Source of the DNA: Arthrobacter sp. U41
GTDB taxonomy: Bacteria; Actinomycetota; Actinomycetes; Actinomycetales; Micrococcaceae
NCBI RefSeq assembly: GCF_007679325.1
Contig: NZ_VEGI01000007.1
Span: 124,001 to 188,000 of the forward strand
Length of the DNA: 64,000 bases
Direction of reading: 5' to 3'
Under the pieces are notes generated by a model. It did no database searches, was not told where the DNA came from, and was given only the letters and a program-made list of their open reading frames with translations. The position numbers and the translations under genes are program-made. Below are positions 28,274 through 38,306 of this stretch, piece after piece (position 1 is the first letter of the stretch; each line of letters opens with the position of its first letter).

Positions 28274-28670
28274 CGGTAGCCTTTCAGCCCTGGTGGTTCC
28301 CGGCGGAACGGCATGGAGCCTGCCGGGCCACCTGTGGGGTGTGTGCCTGTGTTCCTGACCGTCTATTCCTAGCCGTTTACTTCCTGGGCCATCTGTACCA
28401 GCTTGTCTGTACCAGACCGCCTGTTCCTGAGCTTTGTTTATATCGTTGTTCTATTTTCCTTGTATAGCCAGTCTTTCCAACAGCGTACTTACACAACTGC
28501 CGGACCTGACAGAGAGTTCCGGGAAATATCCGTCGGCCCCCGCATGGGAAACCGCGAGGGAACGGCGCAGGGAAACGGCACGGAAAGTCATGCGGGAAAT
28601 GGCGCGGGCGGGTTAATTCCCCGGACGCCCGCGGTTCATGGGTCCGGCGGTGCCCCGATAGGCTGGGGGA
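28274..28670. other. 397-bp divergent intergenic region (moxR / tatD)
   Basis: This region should hold promoters for both flanking genes. I see TTCCT-headed imperfect repeats beginning at 28352, 28366 and 28381, and an exact 9-bp direct repeat CTGTACCAG at 28393-28401 and 28407-28415. An A+T-rich patch lies at 28430-28500. No convincing -35/-10 pair or gene is visible. Confidence 0.5.
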
Positions 28671-29558
28671 ATGCGCAATGCCCTGACTCCCGTCCCGTTC
28701 CGTGCACCCGGCAGCGATGGCACCGGCAGGCAGGGATACCCGCCGGCACCGGAGCCCCTTCCGGTGCCTGTTATGGACAACCACACGCACCTCGATTTCC
28801 CCTTCGACGAGCTGAAGGTGGGCATCGCGGACGCCCTCGATGCCGCAGCCGCCGTCGGGGTCCAGGGGGCGGTGCAGGTGGGGTGCGACCTCGAATCGTC
28901 CAGGTTCACCGTGCAGGCGGTGGAACAGGACGCGCGGCTGCTGGGTGCCGTCGCCCTTCACCCCAATGACGCGCCGGCCTACGCCGCCCGCGGTGAGCTG
29001 GAAGAGGCCCTGGCCGAAATCGAAGCGCTCGCGGTGCACCCGCGCATCCGGGCCATCGGCGAGACCGGCCTGGATTTCTTCCGGACCGAAGGTGTTGGTC
29101 TGGCCCACCAGCGCCATTCCTTCCGCCGCCACATCGATATTGCCAAACGCCTCGGGTTGACCCTGCAGATCCATGACCGGGACGCCCATGACGACGTCGT
29201 CCAGGTGCTGCGGGAGGAGGGTGCCCCGGACCGGGTGGTGTTCCACTGCTTCTCCGGCGGCGAGGAGCTGGCCAGGATCTGCAACAGCGAGGGCTGGTAC
29301 ATGTCCTTCGCCGGGACCCTGACCTTCAAAAACGCCGCCAACCTGCGCGCCGCCCTGGCCATCGCCGAGCCGGAACGGATCCTCGTCGAAACCGACGCCC
29401 CGTTCCTCACCCCGCATCCACACCGGGGGCGTCCCAACGCAAGTTACATGGTCCCCTACACCGTCCGGGCGATGGCCGAATTGACCGGATGGGAGCTCTC
29501 GGAACTGTGCTCGCGGATCGCCGGAAATACCGTGCGGGCGTACGGTTCCTGGGACTGA
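28671..29558 (+). CDS. TatD family metal-dependent hydrolase
   Basis: TatD enzymes are TIM-barrel metal-dependent DNases/deoxyribohydrolases. The 295-aa protein has the first metal motif HTHLD near residues 38-42, the GETGLDFFR motif with the bridging Glu, IHDRDAH, VVFHCFSGG, and the terminal metal Asp in VETDAPFLTPHPHRG. About 30 Pro-rich residues precede the core. The ATG at 28671 follows GGGGGA. It is followed by rpf, rsmA and ispE, the usual actinobacterial order. Confidence 0.94.
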   Translation: MRNALTPVPFRAPGSDGTGRQGYPPAPEPLPVPVMDNHTHLDFPFDELKVGIADALDAAAAVGVQGAVQVGCDLESSRFTVQAVEQDARLLGAVALHPNDAPAYAARGELEEALAEIEALAVHPRIRAIGETGLDFFRTEGVGLAHQRHSFRRHIDIAKRLGLTLQIHDRDAHDDVVQVLREEGAPDRVVFHCFSGGEELARICNSEGWYMSFAGTLTFKNAANLRAALAIAEPERILVETDAPFLTPHPHRGRPNASYMVPYTVRAMAELTGWELSELCSRIAGNTVRAYGSWD

Positions 29559-29607
29559 TGTGACGGAAGTTCATCCACCAGGTTAGATATCCGGTATGCA
29601 TAATTTG

Positions 29608-29637
29608 TTGGACGCTTTATAACGCTCCGGTTACAGT
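29608..29637 (+). promoter_or_regulatory. candidate promoter of rpf
   Basis: TTGGAC (29608-29613) and TACAGT (29632-29637) are 18 nt apart, which implies a leader of about 220 nt before the chosen start. I searched this leader for a c-di-AMP (ydaO) riboswitch, known upstream of some actinobacterial rpf genes, and could not recognise its conserved blocks. Confidence 0.4.
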
Positions 29638-29864
29638 GGACAACTATTAGCCGGGGTCGGGGAAGGCCTTCGGATAATTTCACTCCTGCAGGGCGCGCAT
29701 CGTGGCGAACGAACCATATGCGCGCTCTCGTTTGTGAGTGTGGCAGTGCACACACCTGCCGCGGACAAAATGCACCCTTTGCGGTGCTGCCTCCGGGCTG
29801 TCGGCGGCGGGTCAACGTGTGCACTTTTCCCCGTGCCCGGACGGTCCGAAAGATATGGGCAATC

Positions 29865-31034
29865 GTGGTCAAGTTCTTCACATCGGATGGCAAGTTCAGC
29901 TTCGTCAAGGTGGGCACGCAGCTTGTGGTGCTAGTGGCGCTCGTGCTGGGGCTCGTCGCGTTCGTCGGCAACAACAAGACAGTCACCCTCAACGTGGACG
30001 GCAAAGTGAGTTCGGTCCAGACCTTCGGCGGCACCGTCGGCGAAGTGGTCAAGGGCGCCAACCTTGAACTCAAGTCCGCCGACCGGATCACGCCCGCCGC
30101 GGATTCCCGGGTCCAGGACGGATCCGTCATCAACGTCAACCTCGCCAAGGCGGTCAAGGTCAGCCTGGACGGCGCGGAGCGGACCATCAAAACCACCTCA
30201 CCCACCGTAGGGGAGCTTGTCACGGAACTTGGCGTGGCCAGCGCCTCCGAGCTGTCCGTCCCGAAGGACGCCCAGCTAGCGGTCTCCGGCTCGTTCGTTT
30301 CCATCTCGACGCCGAAGGCCGTGAGCCTCGTCGCCGACGGCAAAGCCGCCAAGACCACGACTACAGCCGCCAACGTCGGCCAGCTCCTCGCCGACGCCGG
30401 CATCAAACTGGGGGCCAGCGACCGCGTCTCCCAGCCGGCCAACGCGCCAGTCGTCAACAACATGGTGATCAAGGTTTCCCGCGTGGACGTCAGCAAGACG
30501 GCCGAAGCCACCGAAGCCGTGCCGTTCAAAACCCTCACCACCGAGGACGCCGGCATGCTCAAGGGCGAAGAGAAGGTGACCCAGGCAGGCGCGGCCGGCT
30601 CCATCACGAAGAAGTTCAAGCTTGTTCTCGTTGACGGCCGCGAAGCATCCCGCACCCTGGTGTCGCAGTCCGTCAGCACGCAGCCGGTCACCAGGAAGAT
30701 CACCGTCGGCACCAAAGAAAAGCCGAAGCCCAAGCCGGTAGCCCAGGCGGCCGCGGCGGCCAACACCGGCGCCGGAGCTCCTGCCATGATGAACGAAGCC
30801 ATGTGGGACAAGATCGCCCAGTGCGAGTCCACCGGCAACTGGTCCATCAACAACGGCAACGGCTACTACGGCGGACTTCAGTTCGACATCCAGACCTGGC
30901 TCGGATCCGGCGGCGGCGCCTACGCCCCGAACGCCAGCCTGGCCACCAAGGCCCAGCAGATCGATATCGCCAACCGCGTCTACGCCCAGCGCGGCCTGCA
31001 GCCGTGGGGCTGCGGCTGGGCAGCCTCCAGCTAA
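29865..31034 (+). CDS. resuscitation-promoting factor (DUF348-G5-Rpf)
   Basis: Rpf proteins are secreted muralytic enzymes that trigger regrowth of dormant actinobacteria. The 389-aa product has an N-terminal membrane/signal segment (about residues 12-35), three DUF348 repeats (first begins VTLNVDGKVSSVQTFGGTV), a G5 domain ending near residue 290, a Lys/Pro/Ala linker, and a C-terminal Rpf domain. The catalytic Glu321 lies in QCESTGNWS, and the second disulfide cysteine is in PWGCGW. The start is uncertain: GTG 29865 places the signal helix near the N-terminus, while an upstream GTG near 29818 is also in frame. A 17-bp-stem terminator follows. Confidence 0.93.
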   Translation: MVKFFTSDGKFSFVKVGTQLVVLVALVLGLVAFVGNNKTVTLNVDGKVSSVQTFGGTVGEVVKGANLELKSADRITPAADSRVQDGSVINVNLAKAVKVSLDGAERTIKTTSPTVGELVTELGVASASELSVPKDAQLAVSGSFVSISTPKAVSLVADGKAAKTTTTAANVGQLLADAGIKLGASDRVSQPANAPVVNNMVIKVSRVDVSKTAEATEAVPFKTLTTEDAGMLKGEEKVTQAGAAGSITKKFKLVLVDGREASRTLVSQSVSTQPVTRKITVGTKEKPKPKPVAQAAAAANTGAGAPAMMNEAMWDKIAQCESTGNWSINNGNGYYGGLQFDIQTWLGSGGGAYAPNASLATKAQQIDIANRVYAQRGLQPWGCGWAASS

Positions 31035-31132
31035 AGGAGGCTCGCCAGCCCCTCAGCTCCGGCTGACGGCCAGGTGACGTCCCAAAAAACCCGCACGGTC
31101 TCCGCAGCGGCTGACCACGGCAGCGGACACCC

Positions 31133-31172
31133 GGCAAAGGCCGGGTCCGGTTCAACGGACCCGGCCTTTGCC
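31133..31172 (+). terminator. strong hairpin terminator after rpf
   Basis: A 17-bp perfect stem (31133-31149 with 31156-31172, arm GGCAAAGGCCGGGTCCG) closes a 6-nt loop. It separates rpf from rsmA. The run of T is short (CCTTTGCC). Confidence 0.8.
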
Positions 31173-31206
31173 ATGCCCGGGGCCGCCGGCGGGATAGGAT
31201 ACCTAG

Positions 31207-32151
31207 GTGACTGAACCGACCCCCTCCGCGCCAGGCAGTACCCCAATCAGTACGCCGATGACCGGGATGACTGAGCCGGTCAGCACGCCGGCGGGCGCAC
31301 CCGCACCCTTGATGGGGGCCTCCGATATCCGCCGGCTGGCCGAGGAGATCGGGGTCCGGCCCACCAAGACTCTCGGCCAGAACTTCGTCATTGACGGCAA
31401 CACCATCCGCAGGATCGTCGCCGCCGCGGACATCCACCCGGACGAGACGGTACTGGAAGTCGGGCCGGGACTCGGGTCCCTCACCCTGGGCCTGCTGGAC
31501 GCCGCCCGGTCGGTTGTCGCCGTCGAGATCGATCCTGTCCTCGCCGGCAAACTTCCGGCCACCGTCGCCCAGTGGCGGCCGGACGCCGTCGGGAATTTCC
31601 ATCTGGTCCTCGCCGATGCCATGCGGGTCACCGAGCTCCCCGCCGAACCCACCGCACTCGTGGCGAATCTGCCGTACAACGTTGCCGTGCCGGTGGTCCT
31701 GCACCTGCTTCAGCATTTCCCGAGCCTCCGCCACGGCCTTGTCATGGTCCAGGACGAGGTGGCCGACAGGCTGGCCGCCGGGCCCGGATCCAAGACCTAC
31801 GGTGTTCCCTCGGTCAAGGCGGCCTGGTACAGCAGAATGCGCAAGGCCGGCGTCATCGGCATGAACGTTTTCTGGCCGGCGCCCAAGATCAACTCCGGCC
31901 TCGTGGCGTTCACGCGCAGGGAGCCGCCCGTCACCACGGCCACCCGGGAACAGGTGTTCGCGGTCATCGATGCCGCATTCGCCCAGCGCCGCAAGACCCT
32001 GCGCGCGGCACTGGCCGGTTGGGCCGGCAGCGCGGCGGAGGCCGAACGGTGCCTGCGCGCCGCGGGCGTCGATCCCACCGCCCGCGGTGAAGTTATCGAC
32101 ATCGCGGCGTTTTCCCGGATCGCGGAAGCCCGCTCGACGCCGGCGCCATAA
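31207..32151 (+). CDS. rsmA: 16S rRNA (adenine(1518)-N6/adenine(1519)-N6)-dimethyltransferase
   Basis: RsmA (KsgA) dimethylates two adjacent adenosines in helix 45 of 16S rRNA. The 314-aa protein has [14 protein letters not shown] near residue 57, the SAM motif [16 protein letters not shown], and the catalytic [13 protein letters not shown] (N-L-P-Y). Roughly 35 Pro/Thr-rich residues precede the core, so an internal start such as the ATG at 31258 or 31267 is possible. The listed GTG follows AGGA. The gene is next to ispE, the common actinobacterial pairing. Confidence 0.95.
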   Translation: MTEPTPSAPGSTPISTPMTGMTEPVSTPAGAPAPLMGASDIRRLAEEIGVRPTKTLGQNFVIDGNTIRRIVAAADIHPDETVLEVGPGLGSLTLGLLDAARSVVAVEIDPVLAGKLPATVAQWRPDAVGNFHLVLADAMRVTELPAEPTALVANLPYNVAVPVVLHLLQHFPSLRHGLVMVQDEVADRLAAGPGSKTYGVPSVKAAWYSRMRKAGVIGMNVFWPAPKINSGLVAFTRREPPVTTATREQVFAVIDAAFAQRRKTLRAALAGWAGSAAEAERCLRAAGVDPTARGEVIDIAAFSRIAEARSTPAP

Positions 32152-32230
32152 CGCGGGCGGCCGCCCGTGTGGGGTGCGGGTGGGGGTGCCGTGCTTGGAG
32201 CCGGACCCCGGCATGCCATAGCGTGGAGCC

Positions 32231-33193
32231 ATGAACGCAGTGAGAGGGCGCTTTGCCGCGAGGACTGTCCGGGTCAAGGCTCCCGGCAAGGTTAACGTCT
32301 CACTGGATGTGGGGCCACTGCGCCCGGACGGCTACCACTCGGTGGCCAGCGTCTACCTCGCGGTGTCCCTCTACGAAGAAGTCGCCGCCACCAGCACGGA
32401 CACCGGGAAAATAACCGTCAGCATCAGCCCGGCCAGCACCCTGGACCTCGACGGCGTGGACATCCCCCTCGACGAACGCAACCTGGCCTACAAGGCGGCG
32501 GCGATCATGGCCGACGTCTCGGAGCACTCCACCGGCGTCCACCTCGAAATCACCAAGCGGGTGCCCGTCGCCGGAGGAATGGGCGGCGGCTCGGCCGACG
32601 CGGCAGCCACCCTGCTGGCCTGTGACGCGCTGTGGAACAGCGGGCTTTCCCGCGACGAGCTCTCCCACCTTGCCGCGGAACTTGGCGCCGACGTGCCCTT
32701 CTCCCTGCTCGGGGGCACCGCCGTCGGGCTCGGCCTCGGCGACGACCTCTCGCCCGCCCTCGTCAAGGCCCAGACCGACTGGGTCCTCGTGACGGCGGAC
32801 TTCGGGCTCCCCACCCCGGAGGTCTACCGGACCCTGGACCGGCTGCGCGCGGACGAAGAGGCCGTGATCGACGAACCCACTGCCGTGGACCCGATGATCC
32901 TCCAGGCCCTGCGGGCCGGCGATGCCGATTCCCTCAGTAGGGTCCTCGTCAATGATCTCCAGCGGGCCTCGATTGAGTTGGCGCCCAGCCTCCGCGACAC
33001 GCTCGGACTCGGCGAGTCGCTGGGGGCGATCGCCGGGATTGTCTCCGGTTCCGGCCCCACGGTCGCGCTGCTCTCGCACAGCCCGGCGGCAGCCGAGGGC
33101 CTGGCCGAAGACCTCCGGCACCACGGACTGGAGGCAATGGCGGTGCACGGCCCGGTTCACGGGGCACGCATCATCTCGGATACGCTCCTTTAA
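32231..33193 (+). CDS. ispE: 4-diphosphocytidyl-2-C-methyl-D-erythritol kinase
   Basis: IspE phosphorylates CDP-ME in the MEP isoprenoid pathway, supplying the polyprenyl carriers used by envelope enzymes in this window. The 320-aa GHMP kinase has KAPGKVNVSLDVGPLRPDGYH at the N-terminus, the ATP loop PVAGGMGGGSADAAA near residues 113-127, and GSGPTVALL near the C-terminus. Length is normal. It lies 79 bp after rsmA and about 95 bp before the ABC-F gene. Confidence 0.96.
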   Translation: MNAVRGRFAARTVRVKAPGKVNVSLDVGPLRPDGYHSVASVYLAVSLYEEVAATSTDTGKITVSISPASTLDLDGVDIPLDERNLAYKAAAIMADVSEHSTGVHLEITKRVPVAGGMGGGSADAAATLLACDALWNSGLSRDELSHLAAELGADVPFSLLGGTAVGLGLGDDLSPALVKAQTDWVLVTADFGLPTPEVYRTLDRLRADEEAVIDEPTAVDPMILQALRAGDADSLSRVLVNDLQRASIELAPSLRDTLGLGESLGAIAGIVSGSGPTVALLSHSPAAAEGLAEDLRHHGLEAMAVHGPVHGARIISDTLL

Positions 33194-33288
33194 TAGGACG
33201 GCAGTCCTCCGCGCGGCATAGTCGGCCCGGGCCGGACCGATCCAAACACATTGCTTGGCACAATTTTTTCTCTAGAAAGCAGTTTCCA

Positions 33289-35118
<1,830 letters not shown>

Positions 35119-35157
35119 ACCCTCCAGCCTGTGCTGGCTGGGTTGGGTGCCGGAGCC

Positions 35158-35553
35158 GGCCCTTCCCCGTCGCTTAGACACGACGCAAAAGGGACGCTCC
35201 GGTCGCTGGGCGACCTCCGCATCCCGATGCGCCGCGATGCGCTCCTTTCGGAAGGACCGCCTCCGACTCTCGGAGCGTCACCTTATTCCTGCGCAACAGT
35301 CCCCGGACGTAATTATCGGCACTAGCGGCGCGCGTCACCTTCCGGAATCGCGATCGGTGTCCGTCACGGTAGGCGACATTCGGCGAACGGAAATGTCGGC
35401 AGCTGCGCGGGGGACTTTCGGAGAACGGAACTGTTGGCACGAGCGGTGCGGGGGTCCTTCGTGTAGTCGCGCATCGCGGCGCATCGGGCTCCGAAGGTCG
35501 CTCAGCGACCGCAGGGGCCTCTTTGCGTCGTGTCTAAGCGACGGCGAAGGGCC
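35158..35553. repeat. noncoding inverted-repeat element with 85-nt arms
   Basis: The left arm (35158-35242) is closely matched by the reverse complement of the right arm (35469-35553). The outer 31 nt differ at one position and the innermost 20 nt are identical, with a few mismatches between. Each arm holds its own small hairpin (GGTCGC/GCGACC at 35201-35215; GGTCGCT/AGCGACC at 35496-35510). The roughly 226-nt interior contains imperfect copies of a GAACGGAA..TGTYGGCA motif at about 35384 and 35422. No credible ORF is inside. It lies between the convergent ABC-F and tetR genes. A MITE-like element, a REP/BIME-type cluster or a long-stem RNA are possibilities. Confidence 0.85.
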
Positions 35554-35700
35554 GCTGCGCCGCGAAGGCGGGCACACACGACGGCGAAGGGCCACTGCGC
35601 CGCGAAGGTGGGCACAAGCGACGGCGAAGGGCCGCTGCGCCGCGAAGGTGGGCACAAGCGACGGCGAAGGGCCACTGCGCCGCGAAAGGTGACCACACTC
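35541..35700 (+). repeat. 40-bp tandem repeat array, four units
   Basis: Units begin at 35541, 35581, 35621 and 35661, each opening with ACGGCGAAGGGCC and containing CTGCGCCGCGAAGG. Units 2 and 3 differ at one base; the last diverges over its final 15 nt. The first unit overlaps the outer end of the right inverted-repeat arm, so the two structures are merged. The period is not a multiple of 3 and there are no unique spacers, so it is neither coding nor CRISPR. Confidence 0.9.
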
Positions 35701-35709
35701 ACGGAACGA

Positions 35710-36396
35710 CTAACCCTCGGACTTCAGCTCCGGGTCCTTTTGCAGGCCGGTGAGGCCGTTCCAGGCGAGGTTGACCAGGTGGGCCGCCACCTCGCGTTTG
35801 TCCGGGGTCCGGCTGTCCTGCCACCACTGGCCCGTCATGGCCACCATGCCGACGAGCATTTGCGCGTACATGGCGCCGTCGGCCGAGGTGAAGCCGCGGC
35901 GGGCGAACTCGTCGGCCAGGATGTGCTCCACCCGGGCCGTGACGTGGGAGAGCAGGGTGGAGAACGCGCCTTCCGGCTGTGTCGGCGGGGCGTCGCGCAT
36001 GAGGATGCGGAACCCTTCGGTGCGCTCCTCGATGTAGCCCAGCAGTGCCAGGGCGGCCCGCTCCACGAGGACACGCGGTTTGGCTTCCTCGGACAGTGCC
36101 TCGGTGATGGAGCTCAGCAGGATCCGGAACTCGTACTCGACAACCTGGGTGTAGAGGCCTTCCTTGGACCCGAAGTGCTCGTAAATCACCGGTTTGGAGA
36201 CCCCGGCGGCCGCGGCGATTTCCTCGATGGTGGTTCCGTCCAGTCCGCGGAGGGCGAAGAGCCCGCGGCCGATGCCGATGAGCTGGCTGCGGCGCTGGGG
36301 TCCGGTCATCCGGATCCGGGGCACGAAGTCGGCAGCCCGTGCGGGCCTGCCGCCGCGGCCCTCCGCCGCTCCGGATGCCCCTGCGCTGTTGCTCAC
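35710..36396 (-). CDS. TetR family transcriptional regulator
   Basis: The 228-aa protein has a TetR helix-turn-helix, TTIEEIAAAAGVSKPVIYEHFGSKEGLY, near residues 54-81, written here across its helix boundaries. An effector-binding C-terminal half of normal length follows. The Gly/Arg-rich first 30 residues precede the DNA-binding domain. The GTG at 36396 follows TGGAG; an open frame to 36549 runs antisense to the tRNA gene and is rejected. No adjacent target is obvious: the downstream neighbour is the noncoding repeat element, and upstream is tRNA-Gln on the other strand. Confidence 0.88.
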   Translation of the reverse strand: MSNSAGASGAAEGRGGRPARAADFVPRIRMTGPQRRSQLIGIGRGLFALRGLDGTTIEEIAAAAGVSKPVIYEHFGSKEGLYTQVVEYEFRILLSSITEALSEEAKPRVLVERAALALLGYIEERTEGFRILMRDAPPTQPEGAFSTLLSHVTARVEHILADEFARRGFTSADGAMYAQMLVGMVAMTGQWWQDSRTPDKREVAAHLVNLAWNGLTGLQKDPELKSEG

Positions 36397-36525
36397 CGCT
36401 CCATCATGCCCCAGATCACCCGGCGTAAGTCGGGTGACCGTGCTCCGGGCATCCCCGCAAAACTTGGCGGCAACGCAGTATGGCAGAATTGACTCTCGTG
36501 CCACAGGCTCAGCGCCTTGGCATGG

Positions 36526-36597
36526 TCCGCCCTGGTGTAATGGCAGCACCCCGGCCTTTGGAGCCGTGGAGTATAGGTTCGAGTCCTATGGGCGGAA
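36526..36597 (+). tRNA. tRNA-Gln (anticodon UUG)
   Basis: The 72-nt cloverleaf has acceptor arms TCCGCCC (36526-36532) and GGGCGGA (36590-36596), discriminator A at 36597, a T-arm ATAGG-TTCGAGT-CCTAT, and anticodon TTG at 36558-36560 in loop CTTTGGA. The first pair of the anticodon stem (C-T) is mismatched. CCA is not encoded. Location just upstream of glmU is common in actinobacteria. Confidence 0.93.
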
Positions 36598-36659
36598 CTG
36601 TTGCGCGTCGCGGCACCGTAAAAGCGGCACCCGGCGGGCGCGGCCCGGGATGAGTCCAG

Positions 36660-36665
36660 TAGGAT
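36660..36665 (+). promoter_or_regulatory. candidate -10 element for glmU-prs
   Basis: TAGGAT at 36660-36665 matches the actinobacterial TANNNT -10 consensus, about 145 nt upstream of the glmU GTG. No good -35 is visible. Transcription through from the tRNA gene is an alternative. Confidence 0.25.
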
Positions 36666-36809
36666 GAATCTGGCGCCGCGACCGGTGTCCGGGCGGCCCA
36701 AGCCGCAAGGATCCGGCAACCAAAGCGCATTACCAGGCCCCAGCCGCCGGCCACCCAGATCCACCAAGCAGCGGCATGAGCTAAGCCGCAGAGCAAGGAG
36801 AGCCCGTAC

Positions 36810-38300
36810 GTGAGCCCCGAGAACACAGGCCCAGCCGCCGTCATCGTCCTGGCTGCAGGCGCCGGTACCCGGATGAAGTCCCGTACCCCCAAGATCCTGC
36901 ACGAAATCGGCGGCCGGTCCCTCGTCGGCCACGCGCTGCATGCCGCCCGCACCATCCGGCCGCAGGAGCTGGCCCTCGTCGTCCGGCATGAACGCGACCT
37001 CGTGGCTGCCCACGTCGCCGCCGTCGATCCGGCAGCCCTGATCGTCGACCAGGACGAGATCCCGGGAACCGGCCGCGCTGTCGAAGCCGCCCTCGACGCC
37101 CTCGACGCGCTTCATCCCCAGCAGCAGGTCAGCGGCACGGTGGTGGTCACCTACGGCGACGTCCCCCTGCTTACCGGGCAGCTGCTCGGCGAACTGGTCG
37201 CCAGCCACGAGGCCGGGAACAACGCCGTGACCGTCCTCACCGCCGTCCTGGACGATGCGACCGGCTACGGACGCATCCTCCGGGCTGCGGACGGATCGGT
37301 CTCCGGCATCCGGGAGCACAAGGACGCCACCGACGCCGAACGTGCCATCCGGGAGATCAACTCGGGCATCTACGCCTTCGACGCCGCCGTTCTGCGCGAC
37401 TCGCTGGCGCACGTCACCACCGACAACGCCCAGGGCGAGAAGTACCTCACCGACGTGCTCGGCCTGGCCCGTGCCGCCGGAGGCCGTGTGGCCGCCGTCG
37501 TCACTGAAGACCGCTGGCAGGTGGAGGGCGCCAATGACAGGGTCCAGCTCTCGGCCCTCGGCGCCGAACTGAACCGGCGCACCGTCGAGGCCTGGATGCG
37601 GGCCGGCGTCACAGTCGTGGACCCGGCCACCACCTGGATCGACGCCACCGTCACCCTCGCCGAGGACGTCCGGCTGCTGCCCAACATCCAGCTGCACGGC
37701 ACCACCACGGTGGCGCGCGACGCCGTCGTCGGCCCCGACACGACCCTCACCGATGTCCAGGTGGGGGAGGGCGCCAAAGTGATCCGCACGCACGGGTCCG
37801 GCTCCACGATCGGCGCCAAGGCGAGCGTCGGCCCGTTCACGTACCTGCGGCCCGGCACCGTCCTCGGAGAAACCGGCAAGATCGGCGCCTTCTACGAGAC
37901 CAAGAACGTCACCATCGGCCGCGGCTCCAAACTCTCCCACCTGGGCTACGCCGGCGACGCCGAAATCGGCGAGGACACCAACATCGGGTGCGGCAATATC
38001 ACCGCGAACTACGACGGCGAGAAGAAGCACCGCACGGTCATCGGGTCCGGTGTGCGCACCGGCTCCAACACCGTCTTCGTCGCTCCCGTCCAGGTCGGCG
38101 ACGGCGCCTACAGCGGCGCCGGCGCGGTCATCCGCCGCGACGTGCCGCCCGGTGCCCTGGTCCTGTCCCTGGCCAAGCAGGAGAACGCCGAGGGCTGGGT
38201 CCTCGCAAACCGCCCGGACTCGCTCTCTGCGTCCCTGGCCGAGGCGGCCGGCGCCACCACGACTTCCTCCAGTACTCCGGCAACTACAGAAGAGGGCTAG
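36810..38300 (+). CDS. glmU: bifunctional GlmU (acetyltransferase / N-acetylglucosamine-1-phosphate uridyltransferase)
   Basis: GlmU acetylates glucosamine-1-P and then couples it to UTP, giving UDP-GlcNAc for peptidoglycan and wall polymers. The 496-aa protein has the pyrophosphorylase loop VLAAGAGTRMKSRTPKILHE near residues 13-32 and TYGDVPLLT. From about residue 265 a left-handed beta-helix follows, with the acetyltransferase signature GAFYETKNVTIGRGSKLSHL. The Ala/Thr/Ser-rich tail of about 35 residues is typical of actinobacteria. GTG 36810 follows AAGGAG. The prs gene begins 6 nt after its stop. Confidence 0.97.
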   Translation: MSPENTGPAAVIVLAAGAGTRMKSRTPKILHEIGGRSLVGHALHAARTIRPQELALVVRHERDLVAAHVAAVDPAALIVDQDEIPGTGRAVEAALDALDALHPQQQVSGTVVVTYGDVPLLTGQLLGELVASHEAGNNAVTVLTAVLDDATGYGRILRAADGSVSGIREHKDATDAERAIREINSGIYAFDAAVLRDSLAHVTTDNAQGEKYLTDVLGLARAAGGRVAAVVTEDRWQVEGANDRVQLSALGAELNRRTVEAWMRAGVTVVDPATTWIDATVTLAEDVRLLPNIQLHGTTTVARDAVVGPDTTLTDVQVGEGAKVIRTHGSGSTIGAKASVGPFTYLRPGTVLGETGKIGAFYETKNVTIGRGSKLSHLGYAGDAEIGEDTNIGCGNITANYDGEKKHRTVIGSGVRTGSNTVFVAPVQVGDGAYSGAGAVIRRDVPPGALVLSLAKQENAEGWVLANRPDSLSASLAEAAGATTTSSSTPATTEEG

Positions 38301-38306
38301 CAAATA

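Noticed and set aside
35541-35700. CRISPR array
   Set aside because: The 40-bp units are contiguous with no unique spacers, and no cas gene is nearby.
35530-36492. Plus-strand frame beginning in the 40-bp repeats
   Set aside because: It runs antisense through tetR, and its start is repeat-derived Arg/Ala sequence.
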